Assembly (NCBI GenBank): GCA_944548615.1
Contig: OX155972.1
Coordinates: forward strand, 1,725,625 to 1,789,624
DNA: 64,000 nt
Reading direction: 5' to 3'
From: Micropterix aruncella
Taxonomy: Eukaryota > Arthropoda > Insecta > Lepidoptera > Micropterigidae
The notes beneath the pieces were generated by a model. The model was given only the letters and a program-made list of their open reading frames with translations. It searched no databases and was not told the DNA's origin. A program made the position numbers and the translations under genes. This document shows positions 1 to 9,990 of this stretch, in pieces (positions within the stretch are counted from its first letter, which is position 1; each line of letters opens with the position of its first letter).

Positions 1-1
1 A

Positions 2-391
2 ATATGTTTACAACAATCCGTCAACCACTGGAACAACTCGCCAGGGTTGAATCAATCCAAAGCGCTAATTAAGGCCTACGACCCTAAGAAGGCCCGTGAG
101 GCCTTATCGCTAAATAGGAACAATCTACGTATACTGGTGAGGGTGCTCACGGGGCATTGTGGCCTCAACAAACACATGTACAACCTCAAGCTCCAAGACA
201 CAAAAATGTGCAGGTTCTGCCAAGGGGCAGAGGAAACTCCTCTGCACCTCATGTGCGAGTGTGGCCCGCTGATGCGTAAAAGATACATCCACTTGGGTGG
301 TCATTACCTCCAACCTGAGGAGGTAAAACAATCTGGCGCCAAAAGCCTGTTGCGGTTCTTAAATGACACGAGGCTTAGCGCAGAACTATAG
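2..391 (+). pseudogene. LINE (R1/I-type) ORF2 C-terminus with zinc knuckle, cut by window edge
   Basis: The frame is open from the first bases of the window, so the left part is outside. Visible are the end of an RNase H-like region (W then GLNQSKALI), a segment LVRVLTGHCGLNKHMY, and a zinc knuckle CRFCQGAEETPLHLMCEC (C-x2-C-x8-H-x3/5-C). This arrangement is the usual C-terminal tail of R1/I/LOA-like non-LTR retrotransposons. The frame ends at 391 and is followed by a 3' UTR to about 480 ending in an A-rich run. Related pieces lie at 9137-9332, 49180-49443, 49463-49552 and 59937-59985. Clade assignment is inferred from motif layout only. Confidence 0.7.
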
Positions 392-482
392 TAGGTGGCG
401 AACACAATAAATCAGCAATGGTCGCAGTGTTACAAGACTCATAAAGACCTTAGAAAAGCCCCACACAACAAATTAAAACAAA
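392..482 (+). mobile_element. 3' UTR and A-rich end of the same LINE
   Basis: This stretch carries the sequence ACTCATAAAGACCTTAGAAA and ends in an A-rich tail. The same 3' end recurs on the minus strand at 9137 and 49463 and on the plus strand at 59937, which marks the element's 3' terminus. Confidence 0.6.
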
Positions 483-529
483 AATAGGCCGTTTCAAGAG
501 TGGCATGCCAATGGATCAAATCCACCCCC

Positions 530-770
530 GCTGCTTAGGAGACAGTATATTTCCATAGCCTCCAGACTCCTTCAGTAAGTAGAGTGCACAACCGATTGGC
601 TGACACCACACCGATTGGGTGCGCAAAGCGTCCAGTAGTGTCGGAGGGCAATCCCCCAGGGGAAACTGATCCATCAGTCGTTTGGCCTGAGATGCGAGAG
701 TCCTTCCCGGGGTAGGCCCTCACAAGAGGAGGCTACTGAATAGGAGCTGAATCATAAGTTGAGCCGACTC
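530..770 (-). repeat. dispersed GC-rich repeat family, copy 1 (partial)
   Basis: It shares blocks such as GATTGGCTGACACC and AGACTCC with the longer copies at 5985-6640 (minus) and 3236-3966 (plus). It has no convincing coding capacity. The class is unknown. Confidence 0.6.
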
Positions 771-867
771 GAGAATACATTAAATCTTACGGCCCAAGCT
801 GCACGAAACCATTCACTACCGAGACTTTATACCAAGACTTTATAAGCAAACTTTATATCGAGACTTT

Positions 868-1180
868 ATCCCGTTGAGTATGAGTCAACCAAATCTGGTC
901 GCGAAACAATTATCCGTTGAGTACGAGTCGACCAAATCTGGTCGCGCGTTTTTTTCACTTCTTTGACGTTCTCATATTTATTCATAATTATCTAATTGTT
1001 TTACAAAATGATATTTCAATATTCTATATTCGAAATTTCAATGCAATCATTGTGCAGTTGTTCTTTTTATGATTGGTGTAGTAGTTTCGTAGTTATAGTA
1101 CTTTAAGTCGATGTCGCCGAAAATCCTGCAAAAGAGACAGATGCATCCTTGAAAATACCATTTACTCTAAGGGTTATAAA
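868..1180 (+). mobile_element. TTAA-type MITE, degenerate copy
   Basis: It is homologous to the two copies at 51075-51388 and 51428-51741, including CCGTTGAGTA(T/C)GAGT, CCAAATCTGGTCGC and TACTTTAAGTCGATGTCGCCG. Its left terminus has lost the TTAA, and the right end reads AAGGGTTATAA instead of AAGGGTTAA. An 18-bp block (CCGTTGAGTA...CTGGTCGCG) is repeated twice at 873-946. Confidence 0.65.
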
Positions 1181-1228
1181 TCAATTTTAGAAACATAAGA
1201 GCCCGCAATGGAGCATAATGTTCTGGTA

Positions 1229-2180
1229 AATAAAATACAAACGAAGCTGCCATGGAATTCACCAACCAAAAATCGGACCCATTATATATAATTATTACAC
1301 TTCTGGGAGGTGAACGGTGGATTCCGGACTAACGAGCGGCTGTGGTAGGTTTAGGACAGCTGTATTGCCACATGTCAGAGTTCACCTTACCACCCATTCA
1401 TTCCCCCTTCGAAGCCATAGAATTTGAGATGCAGAAATCGCGGTTTTAGATAATTTTTCTAGGAAGGAGTTGATTATTTTCCTGGAGAGACCAAGATCTT
1501 TAAAAAGGTGAAACAAAGATTTAGCTCGCAGGCCACGAGCGCCTACTTCCACCGCGTGAAGGTGAACAGTGAAGCCGTTCCGGGTGACGGCATTTGCGAA
1601 GTCATGGTATTTATTTAACCCTTCAGGCCTCGGCCCCTCAGCCGATTGACAAGTTGATGTCCCAAAAAATTTTAGTAAAAATTAGTAAAAAAATTGAATT
1701 ATGACACTGTCTCACTAAAACATTAATTACTGCCAAACCACTGTACCCATAATTAAAATAAAACATATTAACATAATAGAACAAAATAAAATAAACCAAA
1801 TTAAATTGAAATAAAATTAAAACGGGGCCGTCACACTGAATCGTGTTGTGGCCGATATCGGCCAACCGGGGCTTGAGGGGTTAATTTGTACTCGTGGTCT
1901 TTTGGGATATTTGATTCCCATGGAACAGTTAATTCTACGATAAGGACCATCTTCCGAGATAGAGAGTAAAGAGTTATATCTGGACGCAGGGCTGTGCATC
2001 CGAGACTTTCAGGGAATTTATACTGCTTAGAGACCGAATCGACCTCCATAATCCAATCTGAAGCTTTCTCGATAATTGAGAAAGGTTTTGCAGTGAGATG
2101 TTTTTTGCCTTTAGAGCCATCCCGCACAAACTGTATTGGGGGTTTGGAGGATACTATAGAACCCTTGTTGGCACAAGCCA
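1229..2180 (-). pseudogene. RLE LINE (Hero-like) 5'-truncated copy A
   Basis: Read on the minus strand, this copy starts in the domain just before the endonuclease (near KGKKHLTAKPFSIIEK). It continues through RPDITLYS and LIVELTVPWE and ends with the family 3' UTR (GAATTCCATGGCAGC, then TTTGTATTT). A 270-bp TTAA-type MITE interrupts it at 1615-1884, in the codons after HEYKL. The copy is broken, so it is not functional. Confidence 0.85.
1615..1884. mobile_element. TTAA-flanked MITE family A, copy 1, inside RLE copy A
   Basis: It is bounded by TTAA on both sides. The ends are TTAACCCTTCAGGCC and, inverted, TTAACCCCTCAAGCCCC. Uninterrupted RLE copies read TTATTTAATTTGTACTC here, giving the empty site and confirming a TTAA duplication. 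There is no ORF. Other copies lie at 26916-27185 and 63104-63372. TTAA targeting is typical of piggyBac-type transposases; that link is inferred. Confidence 0.85.
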
Positions 2181-2890
2181 GGGCATATTTTAAAAAACCT
2201 GAAAAAATAGAAGAAATTAAAAAATCTCAACGTACCAGCCATAGGCACTCCAGGACACTTGTATCCCCTAGAAGGTTTGTAATTCTTGACTGGTATGGAT
2301 GGCTTTGGCACGTAGTCATGCTTTTGGGTGGTGATATCCTGAATTGGTCCTTTTCCAGACAAGTCGTGATCACAGGGGATGAAAGGGTCTCTTCTGCCAC
2401 CTGGGCTTGCCAAGTATGACATCTGTAGTAAAAAATAGAAAGTAATTAAATGTGAGAGTAGTCTACGCCAGGAGTTCCCAAACGTTTTCTCTGCGGATCT
2501 TTTGGAGGCTGATAATGTCTTGCGGACTCCCAACCAAGATCCGAAGTAGGGTAGGATGAGGGGGGGGGGGGGGGGAGTTAAGCACCCCTTCCCACTAATT
2601 CTACAATAATGTTATAGGTAGATGTGCCAGACGAACAATGAAATTCAGTACTTTGGATACGACGTGATATATATTTCTTAACAGATTACGTAAAATGCGG
2701 AGCGGGCGGCAAGGCAGCGCGTGCTCCGCTCAGGAAACGATTTATCACTGCTGGCGAGGCGCGCCGCCGCCGCCCGGCCGCCGCGCAACGCGGACCAGCC
2801 ATACAGTGTTGTCAATTGTGACTTTAATTATAATAATGGGAGAACAAATCGAATACATACTACATGAAGGATATAACATAGTTTAAATTA
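2181..2890. other. unassigned stretch with G16 run and a short GC-rich island
   Basis: I recognise no gene here. A run of 16 G lies at 2560-2575. A strikingly GC-rich patch with CGCGCCGCCGCC lies at about 2697-2800 in otherwise AT-rich DNA. Open frames are short and show no known motif. Confidence 0.5.
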
Positions 2891-3232
2891 ACCATAAAGT
2901 GACGAGTTTGATGCCACAATGTAAAAATCGAATGGGCACTTTTGGCACAATATGGTTTAGGCCCTATAAGGCACCTGTGTACTAAATTTCAAGTCTCTAA
3001 GTCCAATATTTTAAAATGACTAGTTCACCCCCTGGTGGAACGATTTCAACTACAAGTTTTTCAACTCTTGTCATTACCAAATGATACCTGCATGCCAAAT
3101 TTCAGCTCAGTCGAATTGAGTGTTTGAGCGCTATCGTGGAGGAATATACATACACAGACAGACAGTCAGACACACAGACCGACCAATCTGTAGATACAGA
3201 CCGACTTCAATCTGTACTTCTGCCTAAGTAGC
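2891..3232 (+). mobile_element. LINE 3'-end fragment (RTE/CR1-like tail)
   Basis: The blocks TGTACTAAATTTCAAGTCT, AAATTTCAGCTCA and GCTATCGTGGAGGAATA run into an ACAGACAGACAG tract. This is a common pattern at 3' ends of RTE-like LINEs and their SINEs. Homologous pieces occur at 44035-44290 (minus) and 63700-63930 (plus). Confidence 0.5.
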
Positions 3233-3235
3233 TAA

Positions 3236-3966
3236 CGGGCCCATGATGAGGTGGCCACGATGACCCATGTGTTCAGGGTCGGTCACACTCATGGGGTGCG
3301 AACCTGGGTAGGACACTGGGTCAACCAGTCTCCCCTGGGAATCAAACCTCTGGCGCTCCTGGACGGTCTGCGCACCGAGCGGCGCAAGCCAATCGATTGT
3401 GCTCTCCGACTAACAGTCGGGGGAGTCTGGGAACTGTATTGTTTCCTATAGAGCGGGGGTGGTTGCCTACCTTACGGCGACTGCTCTTGAAATGACCATT
3501 GGCCATCCGATCCCGGTTCAGAGTCGGGCAAAGGACGCCTTGGTCCGCGATAGATTCGGTGTACACCGTTTCACCGCTTCGTAAGGGAGAGGACCGCGCA
3601 AGCGACCTCGAACTCGGAACCAATCGAGAGACCGGAGAAATCTGGTCACAATTGGAAGCAAGGGCGCGAGTGTCGGCCCGCCAGGTAACATTACTGGCTA
3701 TCTCGCGGTAAAGGCGTTGGTCTCTTGCGGGTTGTGACGTAGCTGAACGTTGGATATGTTCTGTCCAAAGTCTTCTACGTTCACTGCAGGGCGACAGAAC
3801 GAGAAAATCGTTAAAACGTCCTGTGGTGACGGGTTGCCCGTTGTAGTTGACACCGCAAACCCGTTCTGTCCAAAGTCTTCTACGTTCACTGCAGGGCGAC
3901 AGAACGAGAAAATCGTTAAAACGTCCTGTGGTGACAGTTGCCCGTTGTAGTTGACACCGCAAGTTG
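3236..3966 (+). repeat. dispersed GC-rich repeat family, copy 2 (near full length)
   Basis: This is a near-complete copy of the roughly 0.65-kb family. It begins near GGGCCCATGATGAGGTGGCC and ends with GTTGACACCGCAA. Its 3' part is duplicated in tandem with a 105-bp period (3758-3862 and 3863-3966). The open frames across it have no recognisable domain, and I treat them as chance. Confidence 0.7.
3758..3966 (+). repeat. tandem duplication, two units of about 105 bp
   Basis: Both units begin GTTCTGTCCAAAGTCTTCTA and end GTAGTTGACACCGCAA. They differ by only a few bases near the GACGGGTTG/GACAGTTG position, so the duplication is recent. Confidence 0.85.
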
Positions 3967-4214
3967 TACTTTGGTGGCGAACGATTTTGTGCAGCTTGGG
4001 CCACGAGATCCATTTTGTTCTCGGATCGGCTCAACTCACGATTCAGCTCTTATTCAGAAGCCTCCTCGAGTGAAAGGCTACCCCGGGTAAGACTCCCGTG
4101 TCTCAGGCCTCAGAACTGGTGGACCGGTTTCTCCCGGCGGGATTGCATCCCGGCGCCACTGGACGGTCTGCGCATCGGTCGGCGAAGCCAATCGATTGTG
4201 CATTCTGTTTAATT
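3967..4214 (+). repeat. dispersed GC-rich repeat family, copy 3 (fragment) with unassigned left flank
   Basis: The block GGACGGTCTGCGCATCGG...AGCCAATCGATTGTGC (about 4160-4202) matches copies 2, 4 and 7. The preceding sequence (3967-4100) is not recognised. It is directly abutted by RLE copy B. Confidence 0.55.
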
Positions 4215-4743
4215 GCTGGAGTTATATCTGGACGGAGGGCTGTGCATCCGAGACTTTCAGGGAATTTATACTGCTTAGAGACCGAATCGACCTCCAGAAT
4301 CCAAACTTAAGCTTTCTCGATTATTGAGTAAGGTTTTGTAGTGAAAGTTTTTTGTCTTTAAAGCCATCCCGCAAAAACTGTATTTAGGGTTTGGAGGGTA
4401 ATGTCAAACCCTAGTTGGCACAAGCTACTGAGAGGCTAAGTACCTCGCGAATAACAGCAAGGACTTTGTCGTGGCGATAAGTATACCGTCCTTGATCTAA
4501 GGCCACCTTGCAGCCAGCTAGAATATGTCTCGTGCAAGGGGTGCTATAAAGGGGTCATGAACTATCCTCGGCATAGCTCCATTGAGCGAGGTTACTGGGG
4601 TCTGGAAGTGTATGCTGAAAGGCATTTAAATAAAATTTCGGCATCTCTGGCGTCCAGTCATACAACATTACCTTCCAGTGCATTGGAGGAGGAATGCAAA
4701 AGTACCCAATTGTTGTCCAATCATTCTGGCATTGAAGGCCATA
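4215..4743 (-). pseudogene. RLE LINE copy B, internal fragment
   Basis: On the minus strand it corresponds to the region from NDWTTIGDF-like sequence through the CCHC knuckle to SLGCTALRPDITL. Frameshifts and stops break it. Both the 3' UTR and the 5' half are missing, so this is a fragment rather than a simple 5' truncation. Confidence 0.8.
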
Positions 4744-5020
4744 GAAGAATAAGAAGTTAATACCTTATGTGTGGTATCCCCGGACATTGGTGCGTGTGGC
4801 GCATGGAACTGTTGTATTGGTTTGGTAGACATCGGTCTCATATCCCCGCAGTTCTTCCTGTAAGACAACTTGTATGTGGTGTTGGAATCGAGGGGTATGC
4901 ATGCTGGTTCGTACACCCTTCTTGGAGCGAAAGATTCTGGCCTCGTTGGTTGTATATAACACTAAAAAATGTATCACGCTATAAGGTTCTATACGGTGAT
5001 CAAAAAGCACTGATTATTAT
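4744..5020. other. no recognisable feature
   Basis: Both strands have open frames of about 80-100 codons here, but I recognise no motif. It may be diverged repeat. Confidence 0.4.
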
Positions 5021-5690
5021 CAGTGGCGTAGCGTGCCTTGGCGGGGCCTCGTATAAAAATTTGTTTGGGGACCCTTAGGAAGGGTAAAGATTTCTCACAA
5101 AAGAAAAAAAATGTTTACATAAAATTAAAAGAAATATTTATTCATCATAATTATCTATCTGTCACTTTTTCCAAAATTTTTACAAACAATTCACATTAAA
5201 TATACACTCTCCTTGCCTTTTTTTCGGCAAACTGATTTATGAAATCATTTATAGGTAGCTGATGATGACTTTAGTTTGTCTAAAGTTTCTGCCTCTATGG
5301 ACAATAGTGACAGGTCTGACAGGCGTCCATGTCCCATCGAAGTTCTTAGGTAATTTTTAATCAGTTTTAATTTTGAAAAACTTCTTTCAGCAGTTGCAGT
5401 TGTAACTGGAAGGGTCAAGAATAAAAAGCATGCTGTTATTACCTCCGGAAAACTGGATGCAAGACTATTGAATTTTATCAGCAATAATTCAATGAGTTCC
5501 TTAATGGAATGAATTTTTTGAATTTCAGATTTTAAGCATGTTTTTAGAGCCTTTAATTAGTCATAAAGAATAACTGAGATGTCTTTACTGTATTTAGCCG
5601 ACAGTTTTACGGAAGCGTTTAATATCTCTTCGTTTGAAGAAGACAGGAGTTTCTCCGGTTGTAATATTTCGAACATACTACTCAGGTCGC
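5021..5690 (-). pseudogene. hAT-type transposase C-terminal fragment
   Basis: The minus-strand frame at 5484-5245 contains LPVTTATAERSFSKLKLIK, which matches the hAT C-terminal dimerisation region (T-A-x-x-E-R-S-F-S). Sequence upstream to about 5690 continues the similarity with a stop. The left edge at 5021 begins CAGTGGCGTAGCG, typical of hAT terminal repeats. No matching right terminus is visible, so the copy is truncated. Confidence 0.7.
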
Positions 5691-5984
5691 CAGGTCAGGT
5701 CGGGTCAGGTTGGGGGCCCCCGTGGCCCGGGGGCCCCGTATAATTGATTGGGATGAACCAATTTGTCGCTTTATTTTAACCTAAATGTCATTATTTTTTA
5801 CAACCATTTATTTACCTTGCAATGTATATTAGTTAGTATGTATGTATGTTTGTTTAGGTCAAATCTTGCAAGCTGAATTAGAACCACTTCCTCTTTTCCT
5901 ATGAAGTTAAAATTTTACACGTTGGTTCAGTTTCGATGACAATGGATTTTTGTGGTGAGCATGACCTGATTTTATAACTTGGGT
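5691..5984. other. no recognisable feature
   Basis: A short GC-rich patch GGGGGCCCCCGTGGCCCGGG (about 5712-5731) is followed by AT-rich DNA with no identifiable gene. Confidence 0.4.
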
Positions 5985-6640
5985 TGTCGACTACAGCGGG
6001 CGAGCCCGTCACCTCAGGAAGTTTTAACGATTAGTCGTTCTATCTCCATGGAAGTGAACGTAGAAAACTTAGGGACGAAACAGTCCACCGTCTAGCTACG
6101 CCACAAGCCCGTAAGAGGCCAACGCCTTAACCGCGAGATAGCTAGGAATGTTACCTGGCGGGCCGACACTCACGCCCTTACTTCCAATTGTGACCAGATT
6201 ACTCCGGTCTCTCGATTGGCTACGAGTTCGAGGTCGCTTGCGCGATCCTCTCCCTTACGAAGCGGTGAAACGGCGTTTACCAAATCTATCACGGACCACA
6301 GCGTCCTTTGCCCGGCTCTTCACCCAGGATCCGATGGCCGATGGTCATTTCAAGAGTAGTCGCCGTAAGGTCCGCAACCACCCCCACTCTATAGGAAACA
6401 GTACTGCTTCCAGACTCCCCCGACTATTAGTCGGGTGCACAGTCGATTGGCTTACGCCGCACGGTGCGCAGACCGTCCAGGAGCGCCAGAATCCCAGGGG
6501 AAACTGACCATAAGGCCAGAGTCCTACCCAGGCTTGCACTTCATGCGTGGAGGCCGTCGGATAGGTGTTGACCCGTGAGTGTGACCAACCCTGAACAGAA
6601 TGGGTCTTCGTGGCCAACTCAGCAAGGGCCCATTAACTCC
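5985..6640 (-). repeat. dispersed GC-rich repeat family, copy 4 (near full length)
   Basis: It runs from GGGTTGTCGACTACAGCGGG to AAGGGCCCATTAACTCC and is the reverse complement of copies 2 and 7 along its whole length. It lacks the 105-bp duplication of copy 2, so it shows the ancestral arrangement. Confidence 0.7.
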
Positions 6641-6659
6641 CTAAATTTGATTTAGCTAA

Positions 6660-6950
6660 TCTTTCACAGTCAACAGCATAGCCCGTTTTAAATTTCAACA
6701 TGACGCGGTGGCTGCACCCAGGGTTGGCTTCCAATGAGGTGATTCCTCAACGGTCAACAGCGCATTTGTATACGCATTCAATTACGATAGCCCGTTCTAA
6801 AATTCATCGCAACAGGGCTGCTGTACCCAGGGTTGGCTTCCGAAGAGGGGACATCTCAACGGCCAACAGCACAGAAACGAAATTTTGTATACGTATTCAA
6901 TTATGATTCATTCATGGCTGCTGCACGCAAGGTTGGCTCGGGACAGAGCA
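6660..6950 (+). repeat. three imperfect tandem units of about 100-110 bp
   Basis: Each unit contains GGCTGCTGCACCCAGGGTTG-like sequence (near 6709, 6816 and 6917), a CAACGGTCAACAGC-like block and TATACGCATTCAATTA. Units differ by about 10-20 percent by eye. Confidence 0.6.
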
Positions 6951-7397
6951 TTTTAATAAGAGCTTGTTTTTACTGTTTACTTTTCAATGACTTCCGGATA
7001 CTTGATATCAGACAGCTTTACATAAAATCAATTGTCACATATTTTCACCACGACACAGATCGGCATTCCAGCCGAGATCACAAACACGACACAAGAAAAA
7101 AGCAATCCCAGAAGCAAATTCGGACGAACACAAGGTTTGCCCAGAGACATTATTTGTTTCTCGCCCCCCGGATGTATGATGCATTCCTTGCGACACTCAC
7201 CGACGGGCAGAAGTTGAGAACCAGTACCGCTTTCAAAGCTGAGGTCACAAAATGGGTACGTGCAAAAAGTAGAGGCGAATGCGAAAGGCAGCTCATGGAA
7301 ATTGTATCTTAAATTATTAAAGCATAGTTTTTGAAATTATTTATTTTTCTTTATTTATATATTTTTATATACGTATATATATAAAGTATATATTAGT
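6951..7397 (+). other. unrecognised open region, then AT-rich spacer
   Basis: A plus-strand frame stays open to a stop at 7310-7312. Its last part, MYDAFLATLTDGQ...ECERQLMEIVS, looks protein-like in composition, but I cannot assign it. The start is unclear because the frame runs back through the tandem repeats. Sequence 7320-7397 is AT-rich with no features. Confidence 0.3.
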
Positions 7398-7838
7398 ATC
7401 TGTTCCATGGGAATCAAATATCCCAAAAGACCACGAGTACAAATTAAATAAATACCATGACCTCGCAAATGCCGTCACCCGGAACGGCTTCACTGTTCAC
7501 CTTCACGCGGTGGAAGTAGGCGCTCGTGGCCTGCCAGCTAAATCTTTGTTTCACCTTTTTAAAGATCTCGGTCTCTCCAGGAAAATAATCAACTCCTTTC
7601 TAGAAAAATTATCTAAAACCGCGATTTCTGCATCTCAAATTCTATGGCTTCGAAGGGGGAGTGAATGGGTGGTAAGGTGAACGCTCACATGTGGCAAGAC
7701 AGCTGTCCTAAACCTACTACAGCCGGTTCGTAAGTCCGGAATCCACTGCTCACCCCCCAGAAGTGTAAAAAAAAATAGTATTATGATGGGCCCGACTCCG
7801 GTCGATGAATTCCATGGCAGCTCCGTTTGTATTTTATT
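7398..7838 (+). pseudogene. RLE LINE 5'-truncated copy C
   Basis: It starts at the codons for TVPWESNIPKD. It runs through the C-terminal endonuclease region to the stop at 7678-7680 and the complete 3' UTR ending GCAGCTCCGTTTGTATTTT. Confidence 0.85.
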
Positions 7839-7984
7839 TTTATTTTTTATTTATAGGTAGATACGTTTTCTATATATGTATGTGTGTGTGTATGTGTATA
7901 TATATATTTTTATATGTATGAGTGTATTTTTATATAAATGTGTATATGCAGGTAATTATCCTTTTATTCTTTTATTATTACCGC

Positions 7985-8190
7985 TTTACTAACTAACATT
8001 AGATGTCTTTTCTTCAAATTTTCTTAATTCTGTAGCTAAATATTTTTATTATTTTAACCAAAAGTTTTAAAAATGTGTACTATGTAACAAATATAAGAGT
8101 GGTATCACTCCAGAACAGACTGTAGTCTAGTGGAGCTGATAAAATCCATCAAATCTGTACTTTCTTTGATTCGCAAACAATTTTTTATTT
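7985..8190 (+). mobile_element. retroelement 3'-end family, copy 1 left part
   Basis: It is the reverse complement of 11576-11870, with shared CATTAGATGTCTTTTCTTCAA and AGACTGTAGTCTAGTGGAG. The copy resumes at about 8816-8905 and ends in an (AAAT)n tail. A LINE insertion separates the two halves. Confidence 0.65.
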
Positions 8191-8815
8191 TTTTATTTTA
8201 TTTATTTTATTTATTTTTGTTTATTCAGTTATTACTAATCAACATAACAGTAAAACCAATGCATTGAAAAGTAAAATTAATAAAGATATTACCATAACTA
8301 TACAAATAGAATGATACGTATAATACTAGCTATCATGTAAAAATAAATAATTAATAGCTTGCAATTTAAACAAGTGAGGGTTGGCGGTAAAAATATCGAA
8401 ATCTGGTGCCATCGAGTGAATTTCATTTAAGCGCCGCAAAGCACGCGCCAACAAGTTCCACCTCGTAAGGTTAGTGCGCGAGAACGGCTCCGCGAAAAGA
8501 TGGTGCGATCGAGTACGGAGATAATTATTTGGTATGAATAGATCCACCTTTGCTAGTAAGCTAGGGTTATCAGTTTTACCACGAATTAGATTGAAAACAT
8601 AGGACATGGTCAGCATTTCTCTTCTGAGACAGAGAGAATTATAGCCAACCATGCCTGTGATAAATGCAGTCGGATACAAAAATGGATAATATCCGTACTG
8701 CTTGAAGTACAGAAATCTCAAAAAACACTTCTGTACCTTTTCCAGCATGAGGGTATAAGTATCTTCATGTGGATTCCAAATAGGTGCATTCGTTTCCATG
8801 CGACTTCTAACAATG
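8191..8815 (-). mobile_element. 5'-truncated LINE inserted in the retroelement 3' end
   Basis: AACAAT flanks the block on both sides (left at about 8185, right at about 8812). The copy at 11576-11870 supplies an uninterrupted site reading GCAAACAATGTATTTGC. The block contains the reverse-transcriptase tail at 8326-8799 and ends, on its own strand, in a TTTATT-rich 3' tract. Confidence 0.65.
8326..8799 (-). pseudogene. LINE reverse transcriptase C-terminal region (Jockey/CR1-like)
   Basis: A 157-codon frame contains IWNPHEDTYTLMLEKVQKCF, then LYPTAFITGMVGYNSLCLRR, then a long tail. The pattern 'W.P......E..Q..FLR.L' followed by 'Y..L..RR' is the usual thumb/tail end of Jockey/CR1-type LINE polymerases. 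The catalytic core is missing. A related plus-strand fragment is at 57668-57830. Confidence 0.7.
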
Positions 8816-8905
8816 ATTAAGTATTTGCTCTTTTCTACGCTGTATTATTTATGTCCACATTGTAAATTTATATTTTGGATTTAAATAAATAAATAAATAA
8901 ATAAA
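8816..8905 (+). mobile_element. retroelement 3'-end family, copy 1 right part with (AAAT)n tail
   Basis: It continues the sequence interrupted at 8190 and ends TTTGGATTTAAATAAATAAATAAA, as does the minus-strand copy at 11576-11640. Confidence 0.65.
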
Positions 8906-9136
8906 AATATGTGTTTTTACTATTACCTATTCTTAGTACACCTAATCATAGTTGAATTATATAATATGAAATTAATTAAATAAATTAAATAGGGTTCAGT
9001 TCATATTATGTCTTATAGTACGGAGCCATAAATCAAATAGACAGAAACAAACCTCCTTCTTGGAGCGCCGACGGCGTTGTCCGCAAGAGCATTTACCGCA
9101 AAGTCTGAAATTTGAAAACACATAAATAGGTATTAT
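8906..9136. other. no recognisable feature
   Basis: AT-rich spacer; I see no gene or repeat homologous to others in the window. Confidence 0.4.
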
Positions 9137-9332
9137 TATTTGTTGTGTGGGGCTTTTCTAAGGTCTATATGAGCCTTGTAACACTGCGACCGTTGCTGAT
9201 CTATTGTGTTCGCCACCTGCTATAGTTCTGCGCTAAGCCTCGTGTCATTTAAGAACCGCAACAGGCTTTTGGCGCCAGATTGTTTTACCTCCTCAGGTTG
9301 GAGGTAGTGACCACCCAAGTGGGTGTATCTTT
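9137..9332 (-). pseudogene. R1/I-like LINE 3' end fragment
   Basis: On the minus strand it repeats the end of the frame seen at 2-391 (GGHYLQPEEVKQSGAKSLLR... region) and the 3' UTR. Confidence 0.7.
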
Positions 9333-9689
9333 GGAATTGGAAACTGAATTAGTTTCCAATCTGCTTCTCACAATTGAGTTATATAATGTATGCATAGCCC
9401 GGACATTGTCAAAATGTTTTAGATTACAAATATCGAAACCTAGTAACTTAAAAGTGGACTTGGACTAAGCTGAAAACCAAAGAGAACTCGTAGATCATTT
9501 ACCTTCTCAACTCTAGCTAGCACATCACCAGAGATTTAGTAATCATATGTCAGAGGTGCTGTTGGTCTAGTGTATGTCATCACTGAACATTTAGATATAT
9601 TGAGTTAGAGATTTTTATTCTGGCTCCAGGATCGAATGGCCCGAATATAGCGTGAAAAGCTCGCAGGCCACAACAATTCCAGTGGACAT
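9333..9689. other. unassigned stretch
   Basis: No convincing coding or repeat signal. The motif AGTGGACATGTACA near 9671 recurs at 11126-11165, hinting at diverged shared repeat. Confidence 0.35.
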
Positions 9690-9990
9690 GTACACTTTCG
9701 AGGTGACATCTACAACGGTCAAACAGTCACCCCAAAAGGTTATAGCGTTATGTAATTGTTCATTCAACCTGGAGTGAGCGTAATGACTTAGGGAGAACAC
9801 ACTTCACTGTCTATCTACGCTAACTCGCCCGTCAGAGACCAACGCCTTTCGCGCGACACTGAGAAGCACCCAGCTGGCCGCCTCGCCCCTGACTGCCAGA
9901 TTTGACCGATTTCTCCGGCCTCCCGACTGGTTATGGGTTCAAGGTCGATTACGCGGTCATCTACCTGATGTAAGCGCGTGCGTTGGGCGT
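9690..9990 (-). repeat. dispersed GC-rich repeat family, copy 5 (partial, diverged)
   Basis: It retains CGCCCGTCAGAGACCAACGC, GCGCGACAC and TTCTCCGGCCTCCCGA in the same order as copy 4. Confidence 0.55.

Noticed and set aside
2111..2533. A 140-codon minus-strand frame at the edge of RLE copy A
   Set aside because: It reads the LINE in a wrong frame and continues into unrelated DNA.
3342..4034. A 230-codon minus-strand frame
   Set aside because: It is spread across the repeat family and its 105-bp duplication, which explains the internal repeats. Other copies of the repeat do not keep the frame.
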